This document shows positions 38,372-52,900 of a stretch of 64,000 nucleotides of DNA, piece by piece. Source of the stretch: Tomocerus qinae (taxonomy: Eukaryota; Arthropoda; Collembola; Entomobryomorpha; Tomoceridae); NCBI GenBank assembly GCA_020055645.1, contig CM034547.1, positions 62,531,884-62,595,883 of the forward strand, given 5' to 3'. A program made the position numbers and the translations under genes. The notes below the pieces were generated by a model. It did no database searches. It worked only from the letters and a program-made list of their open reading frames with translations, and had not been told where the DNA came from. Positions within the stretch are counted from its first letter, which is position 1. The number at the start of each line of letters is the position of its first letter.

Positions 38372-38465
38372 GAATAAGAGGAGCAAAGGAATGAAGCAAA
38401 CGGAGAAAGAAAAGAAAAGTTTGGATCCGATGAAGAAGGGAAAGAGAAAAAGAAGGAAGAAAAAG
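38372..38465 (+). repeat. Purine-rich tract
   Basis: Some 94 bases are nearly all A and G (GAAAGAAAAG, GAAGAAGGG and similar), interrupted by a GTTTGGATCCGATG stretch. The minus-strand open frame across it is only a run of Phe, Leu and Ser produced by composition and is not a gene. Confidence 0.6.
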
Positions 38466-41400
38466 TAATACATACATTTATTTATACACACAAACATACA
38501 ATTTGGAAAGAAAGGGAAACAATGCCAGTTTGGAAGAAAATATTCAGTATATCTCATATTACTAAGACACATACATGGCAGAAAGTAAACTCAAGTAAAC
38601 TCAACAGGAACGATGCAAATACAATATACTTACAGTTACGTCTGTATTGGAGGATCAGACTAAGTTGATATAATTTTGCTGGGTTGTATTTGACTGTCTT
38701 CTCTTATTGTTAGTTAGGGTGCTGCGTTTTCTTGCTTTGCTTCATAGTTACCTAAATGTCTTTGAGAACATTTCCTTTGGTTGGGTGAATTTTAAGGGTA
38801 TATACGTAGGTATTCTTACGTTAAGTATAATATTGCATTGTGGGGAAAGTTTGAGGGAAAAGTTTTGTGTACGTACGTATATGTATGTAATGCAATGTAA
38901 AATAATGTTATGTTTGGAAGTGACTTCATGTAACTTTAGGACGTAAGATACTTATGCTCAATTGTATGTGTATGTTGCATGGAACAAATATGTTTTTCCG
39001 ATGCAGACAACCATGAGTCTTCCTTTTCTGTCTCTCTATCCCCAAACTGTACACTATATACATGCCAACTGTACCAAGAGTTACCTTCCCTTTGGCTGTA
39101 TTGTTCCGTAAAAAGAGACACACAGAGATATTTGATATAATAATAGTAGTTTGGAATGTAGACGTAGATATGCATAGATAAGATGTGTATATAAATATAT
39201 TGGATGTATACATATAGCCACTTAAACCCTGGCATTCAAATAAGTATTTCTATTTGTATACGACAAGAAGTGAAAAAGAGTACCGAAGTTGATATTATAG
39301 AATTTAGGTGCTTGAGTGCAATGCGGCCACAAGCCAAAGGCAAACCATCCAGACATGGAAATCTTAGCCCGTGAGAGAGCGAGAGAGACGTGTATCTGTA
39401 GTACTGTGTCTTGGTTCACTTCCTTATTGCCAAAGTTCCAGGTGTGAGTAATGGCGGCAGTAATGTGTGGTTCTACTTCGACCGTGAAGTCTCTCTACTT
39501 GGTCGCTTTCTCCAGAAGGAACCAGAAAAGGCAGGAGAGGGATCCTATATATAAATAGCGACTTAGCCGTAGACTTTACACAAGTACAACCGGATTCTCA
39601 TGGTCTATCTCTACTAACAGTCTCAGTCTAGCTCTGTGCTCTTTCCAACTCCATTTCACTTTGGTGTGCAGTACCGCTTCCTATTTGGTCTGATTTCGAT
39701 GCCTCAAGTTCCGCATTCACTTCAGTCAGGGTTCTCAATGCTGCTCAGGGATACTCTGTTACAGTTAGAAGACGCTATGCAGTTGACTCCACACTGCACT
39801 GACTCAATACTATACATGTGTACATATATATTGGATAAGGTGGGTGATTCCCTAAGCTATGCCAAGTACTACATCGACTTCCACTCTCTGTACGGCTTGA
39901 ATTTTGGATCTCTGTGAGGATTGAGACTCTTATAGAGAGGTAGATACTCTTTTCTACCTCCTGACTGGAAAATGTGTAGAGGAGATAGAAAGGAAGAGAA
40001 AAGGGTGAGAGGGAACTAAAGAGAAAGCAAATGTGTACTACGATCTGCTTACCATGCTATACTGGCCTGTTAAAATAGAATTGCTGCATCGGCAAATCCA
40101 TTAGCCCGTATCATTTCATGTGTGCCTAGTTCTCCCAATACGGTGTCATAATTGCTTTTTATAGGCTTTTACTTATGATGACTACTATGATGGCCATTTC
40201 CTTCTATGATGCCAATGTTTGCCACTGCCGTTAGTTATTTGTAATTTACCGTGTCTCTAAAGGTATTTTTATTTACCTTTTCTAGCATTAGTTATCCAGG
40301 ACAATGAAAATGCTGTAATGGTCTATATAGGGTGACACTGACTCTTATTGTATCTGCTTGAATCATGTGTCCATGAAAACGATTTACTTACTATAGTGTG
40401 CTACGCATACATATAGAAAATATATACTGATTCGTTTTATATGTTTACCTACTTTACCTTGCCCAAAACCAATCTCTAGAAATTATAAGTACACTAGCTA
40501 GGGCGGCTATATTTCTCAAGCATAAAATCAGTCCGTAGAAGTTTGCCATCATAAATTACGTAATAACTTTGTATAAGTTAGAAGCAGAATATATGAATGG
40601 GTAGCTAAGCTAGTACCTATCTACGATTATACTATAGTTGTTTGTAGAACTTGATTAATTATTTCCAAGCAAAGAAACTGAAACTACTTATAAATAGGTT
40701 TTTTCATTAGTTTTGCTGATTTCTCATTCTCCATCCAAACTTGATTTATTGTTATTACTGTAGGGACTTTGAATGTAGGTAATGTAGTATGTTAGGTATA
40801 TCAAGCTTAATAATCAGTGATTCCCGTAGAACCTGCTTACCTGGGTGCAACAGCCAACTCATGAAAATAATATTTGATGGGATAAGTAGGATTTGCTACT
40901 TTCTTGCTACCAATTGATTAAGAAACTAATTAATGAATATTCCTGTGAGTACTTTGAGTAACTTTAACTTATGATTGAGGAGAAGAGCTAAGTTGTTGTC
41001 AGTAATTTAGTAATTGGATTTGGGAACTTGAACTTCCTATCCCTCCAGTTGAAGTCGTATAACTCTAGTTGCCATTAAAATAAGATTAAAAAGGTGTTAT
41101 TTTTTACTTCACAGTAACAATCAGAGTTTCGTACAAGAATTTCATTGAGTTTTATATTTTGTTCTACTAATTACTGTAAGTCTATTTATGTATGCAATTT
41201 ATTTATGTAGCATTGGTATGTGGTTTTATCAAATCTTTACACAGCAGATTTGCAAAGCTCGTTTCCAACAAAAGGACATTCGTTAACAATACCGCACATG
41301 TGTACTTGCTTTTAGTTTATGAAAACCTTATATATAAAGGATAGACTTAACTGAAAAATGTAGAGTGTGGAGTATATACTTAAGAATATGTCAAGAATCT

Positions 41401-44400
41401 TTCTTTATGGAGAATTCTATTATACGTAGGGTGTACCATAAGCAATGTAAATCGTGGGTAAAGCTCCGTTTAGTGCAAAAGGATTTTCCGCGACAGAATA
41501 TTTGTAGTAAGAGAGAAGGATGTGACCGCCGCTGTAGGAAGTTAATAGAAGCGTAATTCCCCTATGCAGTTTTCCCTTGTAGTGCATATCTAATATTGTA
41601 CTCGTTGCCAACAAATATCAAGTGCAAATGTGTAGAAAAAGACATGATGACACTTGCAAAGAATATCATGGAGGGACATTTTACAAGCTGTATTATCATT
41701 ACTTAATTTAATTCTTCTTCGGTGTACGGTTTGGTAGGTTTTCTCAAGTCTCAGTGCACGAGTTTTCTCGTTTCGTACGTATTCAATTTGAAACCTAATA
41801 GTGAAAATGTAAATACATTAAACTTTTTACACTCTTATTGGTTTGTATAGCTAAAGGTAGCTTTAGTTCATGTTTGTATCGGTAGAACGTGTACTTTTTG
41901 CAATAGAAATCATAACTGAAGTTAAAATGCAATTCAACTTACGCATTATATATTAAAGTACCACTAAACCACTGCCAGCATTGCTATAGGTTATATTATA
42001 GTGGGCAAGTATCATTAAACTTGTTTGCAAGTTGTCGACGAGAAAACCGGTTGCAATGCAGTTTGGTTCATTGCTAATCTGCTGATGTGTTGTAAGATTT
42101 GATACTGTAAGTATTTCCTTACGGGTCCTATTATTATTAAGGCTAATGTGGTATAAGACGTGAGAGACTATAAAACCAAGTTAAGCCAAGTCGAGGGAAA
42201 CATGTTTGGTTTGAAGACGACAGAACAAGAGATAGAAAATTGTATTGTTCATTATGAGAGGAATTGTCATAGGGTATTATGACAAGACAAAAGCTTGAGG
42301 CTATAGTGCAAACAAACGTAGTAATAGTAGTAGAAGCATTAAAAAGATAAGACAGAGAAGGGTTTCCCGGGCGTGTATAAGGTGATTGTGTGTCCTAGCC
42401 TAGTCCTGGTCCTCTTGTTTAATGTCCTACTGGACTAGGAGATACAGTGACATACTTTAGTGAAGGAAGACAAAGACTCTTTTCGTACTTCTCCTTCGTC
42501 CTTTACGTTCAATAGCCAAGCCAGGGAGTGTGACAATGCAGTGTTTTGCATCCGTTCCCGAACGCAATTAATTCTCAGATTTTGGAAAGTTTCCAATTCC
42601 AATGTTTTCGTCCAGCATTTTACCCTTAGTGCACTGGCTGGTGTGGGAAAATGATGTGCAGCCTTAATGCTGACGGACGGATGGGCTTGGGTGCAATGGC
42701 TTGATGCTTGAATTATTGATAGGCTCTGTCATGTTATGCGTGTTATGTTACTTAATGTACCAAGCTACCTTTCGCGTTTCTTGTCGATTAAAAAACGAGT
42801 TTTCTTTTTGTGCTTTTCTGCAAACTGCTGGATACTCACTTATTGTCACGTCCATTATTTTTGTATCTATATTAGGGACTACGGTTATATAACATAGAAA
42901 GGTTTTCTGTTTTATGCATTGGAAAAAACTTTTCTGGAGTATTCACAAGGGCTACTGCTACAGTATAAGTAAGGCACTAATGCAGCAGTAATATTTATTT
43001 AGCATGCAAGCTGCTGTTTCAAACGGAAATTTATTAGGTAACCGTCGTGAGTTTTGATTTTAGGCACATTCTAAAGAAGTTTTACATAATTGAATTATTA
43101 GCAATAAAATTTGTAAGCGGAGATAGGTTTTTGGTATGCTGAATTGGGGGGAGAGGAACAGAAAATTGAGTAGAAGCGGAATTCATTAAATCCATAAAAA
43201 TTTAAAAAATTCGCAAATAATCTTTGTTTTCATTAGAGTAGTTGAGGCCGTACGCTGGAAGTTTTAATGAACTTTTTCAACAGTTTTGCCCATGGCATTA
43301 CGTTCCATGAATATTTGAATTATGATATTAGCTCTGTTATGAGTACTATGAGTAGGAAAGCCCTAGTTTAGTTTCGAATGGGGTTATTTGGTTTACTCAT
43401 CTCTGCCTTGAATGCTCTTCTATTTCCTCGCTCCTCTAGCTCCACTTTTACTTAGCTTAGTCGCACACCAACTCGCATTCTACTTATTGTTAGGTACACA
43501 TCTCTAGGCTTCTCTCTCTCTCTCTTCGGTGTCCTCTATTATACAAACTTCGTATGTATCATAACTTGGGACATGACTAGTCATAATACGGCATCACCGA
43601 CATGAATTAGTTGTTCTAAACTCAAATCCTACAGCTCCTACCAAATCTACTGCTCTGTGTAAAGCCCAAGCGTAGAGAATTACATATCATAATATGCGTA
43701 TAGCTATGTAAGGAAGTAGGTACTTACTTTTGTATTGTAGTTAGCACCTATAGTAAAATATGGTAGAAGCGTAAGTTAGAGTCGTAGGCTGAACAGTTAA
43801 GGTTCTATGAATTTCGTATGTTTTTGCCAGGTTAACTAACTCCGGATGGAAACACGGCAAATCTAGAATATTTCTTCCTCTTGCTTCTACTACAAAGTTT
43901 AAAGCTGTGAGATACAGCTACCAAATTGCCGAGTTCTGTGCACATGCATATTTCTATGTAGGTACTCTGTTTTCAAGGAGCTATCATTCCTCTCCGTGAA
44001 ATGTGAGCTATAGTGCATTATAGTATAACTGCAAGCATCTCTTACTTACTTACCGCCTCCCTATCCATTCGACAAGCTAGACAGACAAGTAAGACTCTCC
44101 TTTAATAGTTTGTTCTGTGCCTGTCACTCCCTCACCACAGGATACTTGCTAGATCCAAATGAATATTACATTATACCATATCACTGAGTTTCATCGTATG
44201 AATCAAGTGAATAACATCAACAGCGAAGCGCCAGCTTCTTTGAAACCTCTGCTTTCAAACGTATAAATTTTTAACCACAAATTTCGTTTTTGATTGGTAC
44301 ATGCGGGATACTTATCTTACGAATTTTTACTTTTACCGTGTACCCCATGTTCATGAAAATTTGTGTCAGAAATACAAGAACCGCCAAATTGTATAGGTAT

Positions 44401-46750
44401 TATAAATATTGGAAAGTTATTAATAGCTCTATATGTTTGTATTGTATCACATACTGTCCATAACAGCCAATTGTGAAGAGCCATTTTATTTGCAAACTCA
44501 TTTCTGTTCAAAGTTTAATTCATGACCGTGGAGAGTTAAATAAGTGTAATCGTCATTCAGCCAGCTTGCTAGGGTTTATGGTTCATTTGTAGCTAGTGCT
44601 ATAAAGTTCAAACAAATAATATGATGTAAGTATATTAGCTTGTTTTAATATAGTTGTGTCTAGTGTGAGTGGGCACTGAGGCGTTCATTGATTCACTCAC
44701 TCATGATGATCAGCCCGGCATAGCTGGCAGCCTGGTCGAGGTGTCATGCAAAATTTCTAGGATACTTATTACTATGATGGATGCGATGTCATGATCCGGA
44801 ATACGATGTGTATACTAATAGTAAATAATGGTGTGGTCGTATCTTATTACAATTTTCGCGTAGGCTTGCTTTTCCACTTCCATGATGTCCCATCCAAACG
44901 CTGAGAATAGAACCGACTGCATGTAGCACATGCTGTATTTACTGTGCCGGGTACTGAATATTATATCATTTTATGTAAGCATCTCAAAGGAACATTAGCG
45001 GCATAATGTACTTTATGTACTTATATATTTCATGTAGTACATTTGTATTTTGCTGTTTGACGGAGGACGGGAAAGGATGGGAATGAAATGATGAACCCAT
45101 TTGAGATAGCAAGGCTAGTACTTACTTTTGTGCGAGTGTGCTAATGCCATTTCATTCTGTTGTATCTGAGTTCCTAACTTAAGCTCACTTGATCTCTTTG
45201 GGTTCATTTCAGATGAACCGTATCATAGCCGTAGCAGTTCATCAAATGACGCAAGGCAATATTATCTTATCTGCCTATTGTTAGATTTAAGAATATTATG
45301 GATCCCTAGATTTATAGTTTAAACCTAATTTATTTCATTATGGTAATAAGACCATTATGGATATACTACTACCTTATTGCCTACTACTGAGAGAAAGAAA
45401 TCATTAGTGGATTGTAAGGTACGGTACAACCGGTATAAATTATAAGGCAAACAAACAGCTACTGTGTTGAGTTGGCGTAGAAAACTTTCCAACTCACTAT
45501 GTATGTAATAACATATACTGTTATTGTGATGTCAATCTTACCGAAAGTATTCATAGTTTGTGTAGTGGGTTGGGTCAGGAATACGGATAGTTAATATTAC
45601 CGATGTAAATAGTGGCACATCATATGAGTAATGTTCAAGATTATTTTGCGTATATTTTTCTGTGTGAATTTTCTTTTGTATTACTGACGTGTAATGAGTA
45701 ATAATGAGTAATATCCATAAGTCTACAATTATATACATATATATGTGTACTATACCAGAATATAAACGGAAGGATAGAAGAAACTAGTTGAATGGGAATG
45801 GGAGGGTAGAAACTTGTATAGTTACTAACTAAATTGTTTTCAATTTATTAATGTCCTGTTATTTCTAGTGGGTACATACATTCTCTTTCTGTGATATGAT
45901 AGCGAGTAGGTACGTTTACTATCTAAACTGTTCGCTGACGGAAATAGTAAAGCTGATCTTGTCGTCTATATTTCCAGTTTTATTAATAGGCATACGTATT
46001 TCTTAGTACGACGGATATCTTTAATAATCTTTGATATTCCACCATTGCCAGTACTTATGTATAGCTAATCTGTGTGGCGATATAGATAAAAGAGGTATTA
46101 TATTTTGGTAGTAGACACCTAAGCGGCTTGACTCAGAAGAAATAAATCTTATTTCTTGTTTTGAAAAAGAGAGCTTACTGTGTGATCTTGTCTTGTTTCG
46201 TGTATTTAAATGGGAGCGAATGACTCAGTGTCATGTTTAAATGTTAAAGCACACACATCCACAGATAGATTTGTGGATCAAAGAGAAAAAAGAAAGAAAT
46301 ATAGACTAGGGATGTCATGTTAGTTGGTAATAGAAGTGACAGACTGGAATTGATGAGGTTCTCTAAGTGTAAAAATAGAGGAGCTGGAGAAAAAAGTGAG
46401 ATTCATGCTCATTGGCTTGAACAATAATGCAGACTTATAACATCTTCTATGTAGTTTAGTGGCGTAGTATGCGGAAAATGGTAGTTCTTTCTCTTATTTT
46501 TGTGTAATGTGCATACCTAGTTACGATAGATACCTATCTCTTGTCTATTTATATTTAACTAATACATATGTATCTATGTACTTTGTAAGAATGTAAGTGG
46601 ACTGAGTGAAGGAGGCTTATGTATAGCGAGTTTCTCAAGTGGGTATTTTATTTCGAAGAATTGGAACACTTTGTGTAAAGCTGTAACAGCTAAGGGAGGA
46701 GGATCAAAGACTATTTTAGATTCCATGTTTTCCGGCAGGCAGACAAATAG
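38466..46750 (+). other. Intron, later part
   Basis: Mostly AT-rich sequence without recognised exons. Two neighbouring frames, 42460-42654 (starts GTG) and 42701-42892 (ATG at 42704, two hydrophobic segments), are protein-like but short and unassigned. A 63-codon basic, Cys-containing frame at 41365-41556 is also unassigned. A (TC)7 run sits at 43511. Confidence 0.55.
43511..43525 (+). repeat. TC dinucleotide microsatellite
   Basis: Seven TC units plus T. It is preceded by CTAGGCT and followed by TCGG. It is the longest pure dinucleotide run I noticed in the window. Confidence 0.7.
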
Positions 46751-46960
46751 TGTAACGTCCTCTTTGAGTCTTCGTTGGGTGTGTATTGTATATATGGTGT
46801 ATTTGATTACTCTACTAGCAACAGTAAGAATGAGAATCCTTCCGTTTTAGAAAACGGAATGGATCTTATTCTATGTACTGCTCGTCTCTCGAAGAAAAAT
46901 GAAGCAAATGAATTGCTGAACAGAGCTACTTATGTAGTTAGAAGAGTCGCTGAAGAATAA
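46751..46960 (+). CDS. Candidate ORF of protein-like composition, unidentified
   Basis: The frame is open from just after a TAG at 46748 to the TAA at 46958-46960, with no ATG before the one encoding M in N-G-M-D-L. The second half (L-E-N-G-M-D-L-I-L-C-T-A-R-L-S-K-K-N-E-A-N-E) is charged and helix-like and ends R-R-V-A-E-E. Codons are often purine-first. No splice sites were tied to it and no family recognised. If real it would be an exon rather than a whole gene. It is scarcely above the chance background in length. Confidence 0.14.
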   Translation, partial: CNVLFESSLGVYCIYGVFDYSTSNSKNENPSVLENGMDLILCTARLSKKNEANELLNRATYVVRRVAEE

Positions 46961-49900
46961 GAAAGAAAGTTTCGTAGGATTTAATCAGTTTATGACATGA
47001 GTTATTGTTAGTAAATAGTAGTTAGATGAATAATATATTACACTAATTTAAAATGATATTACAAACAGATAAATAAGTACTTGTTTATACTATTACTGTG
47101 ACTGTAATCTGTGTGCATGTCTATGTATACCTTCAGGCTTTCTGTTCGCATTAGTTCAGTTCGTAAATTAATACTCTTTGGCATATCATGTAACTTAAAG
47201 CTGCTGTTTTGCATTAGGGAGCTCTGAATTAAAATAGTTTATGAAGTATATAATAGAAGCTGAACTGCAATGAGTAATGCTACTACCTGGTATGTGGTAT
47301 GTGTATAAAATTAAATAGATACATAGTAGGCTTGATTTCCTTGTTAGGCAAACTAATTATAAGTTAGGTACTTTCAAACTATTTAGATATGTAAAACAAA
47401 CGATAACGGGAATGGTGCTCATTATGTAGAAAAAGGAATTGCCAATGTGACGTTAGACGAATAACGTGGGCGTCATCAAGAAACCTTATGGAAACATCTC
47501 GTTAGATTTTTTGTTATTTGAAATCTTGGTACTTAACATTACTTGGTTGACTGGTTTGGTTTCTGGTAGTCAATTTTAAAAGAGAATGTCACTAGTACGT
47601 CCCGTCGTTTTGCAGGAGCTCAATAAAAATAAATACAACACCCACATGCCATACCAGACCATAATAATACAATTGATGTAACCTTTTTGTGCTCTGCATA
47701 ACAATAGATAGGTACTTATACACTACTTGTTTGTTATATGCACAATGACAACCATTTAAGTTAGGCAAACCCATTACGTTACCTACAGATACATTTACAT
47801 ACATTAGGTATTCACATTCAAGTGTACAAACAAGTCTCAAAATTGTAGGAAGGGAAAAGAATGATAAAAATCAGAAACGGAACACTTGAGCTGCACAAAT
47901 ACAAAAATATCAATGCTTATTGTAAAAAAGAATACTATAATAGTAGCAAATACTATACGGATACAGAGCAAAGAGGAGGAGGAGACGCTAGGTTAATTGT
48001 AATTGTGTGTAGTATTGTAATGAGAGTAGCACTCAGGCGAAGACAACAACACCAGAAAAGGAAGTGCACTGACTTAACCTGAAAAGACAATTACAATCAA
48101 TGAAAAATTGAACACACGATCAAATACTTTGAATGAAATAAATACACAGTCCTGTATTAAGGTATTAAAGCTATACACAAATTGTGTGTACTTGCCCGAC
48201 TACGGTATACCTATAATTGTTAGTTCATACAGCCTACAGCTATCGTAACTCTTCACATTGTTTTTTCTAAAGAAAGAACGAAAGCAAGTCCTAAATGATG
48301 TGTTTAATTGACTTATTATCTGAACGCACTTCCGGTTGATGTTCATCTGATTTGCTCAGCAGAGCGTGCATGATTGGATGTAGGCATAGGTGGGTACGAT
48401 TATTTCGTGAAGTGAGGTGGGTCTGTCCTATCTACTATTTAAGATTGCCTTTCTTAACGGAGACATTGTCCATCTGTTGGTGGTGCAACTAGTTTTCGTT
48501 TGATTAAGAGCTATAGATAAACAGGAAAAGAAATTACACCGATGTGAACGTGTATAGATTTTGTTCTGTCAGGTCACCACCAGATAATCTTGCCATGCAG
48601 TTGCTACAAATACTCTTTCCTATTATGGAAGTAATAGTTGAACTACAATTTTTAGAAATATCCTCTGATTAGAAGAGACATTTATAAAATTATGTACTAA
48701 TGATACTCTATAGCAGAGCAAAGCACTTGTGATTGAGTCACTCAGTGTCGGTGTATGAAGTCATAGTCGAGTAAATTATGGTAAGAGTCTGTTGAGTGTG
48801 TAATGCCAACACGTAGGTAAAGTCTATTGACAGCGGAAATGGACGGGAGGAGTCAAGAAATAAAAATTTTCTTGTGAGAATGGGAATTTAATGTAGAGGG
48901 TTGGTTGGTTTCCTACTTGTGTGTTTCGGATGGAATATGGAATGGCTGGCACTGTGCGGTACTTGAATAGCCCTACTTAAATGCCTGGCTAAACTTTATG
49001 ACGGCAGTAATTGGAGTCTATGAGACGCGATGAAATAAGAATGAGTCTTTCCTTCTGAACAAAATAGAGCCGATAAAGCTCTATAGCATTCCGCCAAGTA
49101 TGTCTATAGAAGTACGCTCTGTTTGTATCTTAAGTAGTTATATCCAGAGCATAAGTACTTCCGTCACCGTCTCTAGCAAAATAGTCCTCCTATGGATGTT
49201 TATGTAGTTGTAGGCGTGTATAGGGAGGAAATGCCGAAAAGAAGTCGGGTAATAGAATATCTACTGCACTACAGATACTACTGCCACTACTACTGAAGTA
49301 ATGCAATAATGTCATAAGGGAAAAGACAGGTGGGTTGTTGTCGTTGTGTGCTCAGAATATCTGCAAGAAGTCCCGAATTCTCTTCTATTATTGACCGCCG
49401 AGGAACCGGAGAGAATGCGAGGAACTTGAAGAGGAACCTTAAGAGTCTCAAGCACTAATAGCTTTGGTTGTTAAGCTTTCTAGCTCCGTTTAGCAAGGTG
49501 GATAGTTATGTCGACGCAAATAGGGTATGGGCATGCCACATGCATTTTGGCGAATCTTCTCCAGACTCCAGAATGTACGCAACTCTAGTGTGCGGTGTCA
49601 TGTCATATGTGGAAGTGCAAGAAGAATCTCATTTGGGTCTAAAATGGACAATATATTCCTATAGTAATGCAATGTAAGGAAAGTACATATAAGACTAAGT
49701 GTTATAGTGTTAGGGACAATGAGTCGCTCATCAAGTTACCGTCATCGTCAACTGAAGACTAGCTTTGTCTTCGTAAGAGAATAAAGTGTTCCAGTGAGCT
49801 AAGAAAGACAGGGAGACATGTGAGGAGTTAAAGACAGACATGTAAAGTGAGGTTCCCAATGTTAAGTGAGTATAAAAGGTTATCCAAGTCCTCTCTGTAT

Positions 49901-52900
49901 TTTGGTAGTTCTAGGATGGATATCATGTCGCCTTATCTTATGCAGTGGACGGGTCGATGTTGACGTCGAGTCGATTCGCCCACAAAGAGCTTTTTTCTCT
50001 CTTCTTCCTTTTCGAGCTGTTTCCTTTTTCATGAATTTTATCCATGTAGGTATAAGAGTCTCGTTCAAGTTTCTCTATGTTAGGAAATCGGGATGTCATT
50101 AAGGCTACGGCAGATGACGATGACATTACATTACGTTACTTTTACTACTACTTCCACTTTCCACATCTACACTAAGTCTTTTTCTCTCCTACTATCTTCC
50201 CTTACTTACAGTTTAGCTTTCCTTTGGAATACTACATATTAGTACGCACTGATATTAAGTTTCCTATTCCTGGGCCTTCTAGGGAGGATGTGAATGTGAT
50301 GCGATGTGATGAGAATTAGAAGGAAACTTCACTTGGTACTTGCCGTCTTTAGATCAGTCTTACTTATATGGCTATGATATTATGAAGTGTATTTTCAGTA
50401 GCTATATATCAGATTCATGTGATAGCATAAAGTACAGATTCATGTCTATGTATCCCTTTTTGATATAATCTATCCGTCCGTCGGGTGCGTATAAAGGAAA
50501 GGCTTCTCTCTAGCAGGTAGTTAGTGAGTTACGGGAGAAGCTCCTATAGGATAACAATGTGTTTGCTCAAGTTCTTCGTTAGCTACCTAAAATCAATGTG
50601 GGACTATTACAGTAGGTAAAGCTAGTAGCCAAGTAGGTTTCCAATCCCGTAATGATGATTTTTTATGTTATCTCATCGACAGTAGCACGGCTTATTGTTA
50701 GTAGTAGTCAGGTGCGACTCTCCTTCCTACATATTATTTTCTTGACTTTGGCTTTGACTTGGGGATTATATCACTATAGTCTCACACTTTGTGGATATGT
50801 TTACTACATACATAATATGGTTTAATGGGTAATGTTTGTTATATCATATTTTATGTACCTATTGTCTGCATGTATGTATTTGTATATCTTTATGTGTGTT
50901 AGTTCGGTAGTTCAGTTGACTACACATCTTATCTACAGTTGTGTGGATGTTGTTTTTCTATGATGTATGGGATGTGATGTTGTCGATGGATTCCTTATTA
51001 ACATAATAGTATCCTCGAGCTAACTAACGAAGCCGCTTTACAGGAATAAAGAGAAAAATACAGAATACAAGAGTGATTATGCAATTGAACTGAATATGGT
51101 GAGAAAGAAAAGAAGAATTACCAGTGCGGGTGTATGTACAGCCACTTACTTACTTTACTACATAGGCAGTGAGAATTAATTCGGTGGTTATGATTTGATT
51201 TGACCTGTTGTTGGCTGATGGTTGCTAGTGATGTAATACTAGAAGGAATATGGGTTGTTCGTAACCAGACGGTTCTGGTTCTTGTTACATTTGCTGTCTG
51301 TCTGGGAAATTACAACCTTTTACACGCTTTGCGTACTGAGTAGACGAGTAGGCACTATAAAAATCCTTCCTTCTACAACTGTATTGTTGTCTGAGAGTAA
51401 ACGCATTATACAATTTTCTTTTGCTACCCTTTCAAACAGATTGTGCAGTCAATACATTAGAAATGAATTGGGAATTTAAAACTTGAAACGGTTTCTGATT
51501 TCATGCAACGCAGCAGTTTTTTGCGAAAATGTAAATGTACAAGAAATGGAAAGATTTGTGCAGGGTATGTATACTCCTTCTGTGTTCGAATCCTTATAAC
51601 AGCACTTCTGAGAAATTGCCAGACCTTATTGATTAAATGGAAAATCAGAAAGTTCTATAGGAGGTTGGGCAATTCTAATATAAATTACTTTATTAGCGTA
51701 TATATGTATGAATAAGAATTGTATTTCTTTTGGTAATGCCAGTTTTTAAGTTTCTTATTGCTTCCTTCCCTTCTTAGCAGCATTGCCAGTTCTTAGAGCT
51801 CAGTACCTAAGTACTAAGATGTATCAAAATATACATTAATAGAAATACTAGTGTGCGTGAATTTATATAGAATGAATAGTTTAGTTTGTGTATGCACATC
51901 ATGGGAGGAAGAATTTCACGGGCCATTAACGCAGCATTAACTGGCAGTATTTGTCCTCTTATATATGGCCGATGGTGAATGAGTAGTGACTGAGAAGGAG
52001 AAACAAGGGCTGCACTACATATTACATTACATCGAATTTCTACATGACAAAGGACATGAACCGGTGGATTTGTTGAAGAGAATAGGGAGATGTAGGAGGG
52101 CATATCGAATACATTACTGCCAATATCGATGATCATCTTATACGTAAAGAGTAATGGAATTTCGTTTCATGAGCCGAGCAAAGGGTTCTGTGTAGTCTTT
52201 ATTTTCGTGTACGTATCAGTTCTGCTCAAGATTCCCTTTAAGTTATGTCGGAGTTACTTTTTGCACTGCAATAGTCTAATAGTGTACTTCAATGTACTTT
52301 TTATAATATTGCGCTATTGGATGTTATATGTTAGGTAAGGAAGTCAAATAAGTGTACAGGAAAGTATTACTTCTTAGCTATCATTTTTCGGTGGAGGAGA
52401 AAGTTGTATTGTAAGTACCGAGTATCATAACTACTGAAACTACTATGGAGAGAGTTACCCTTTCTCTGCCAAAGTTATCCCTCTGTGGATTGAAGAGTTT
52501 TTCTATAGGTAAATGGGGAACGAACTCTACTGTTCCCGGAAAACTCCTCCGTCCTCCGTCTCTTTGCATTTTACATAATATGTCTTTAATGGGGGGAATG
52601 GATGTTAAAATAACGTAATGAAAATTCATTGCATCCATTCAAGAATTCGATGCATTTCTGCGCGAATAAGTATTTACATAACCTATTTGTATAACCTTTG
52701 AATTTTACTTGCTTCACTCATTTCTTGTAATCATAAAATTATAAACAATTGTGCTGAAGATAACCTGAACTAATATTTATTATAGAGCTGTCCAATAGAA
52801 CTCATTACTAGAAAGGCAAAGAAATTAGTAGTGCATGCAGAAGATAGTGTTAAAGGTAGTAAAATAGGTGGTGAAGGTAGTTATTCTCTTTTGAGTAAAT

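Noticed and set aside
38348-38572. Minus-strand 74-codon frame with apparent membrane segments
   Set aside because: It is the reverse of the purine tract, and the Phe/Leu richness is purely compositional.
38926-39235. Two overlapping minus-strand frames of 95 and 99 codons
   Set aside because: They overlap almost entirely in different frames and consist mainly of Ile, Tyr, Ser and His from ATA/TAT-rich DNA.
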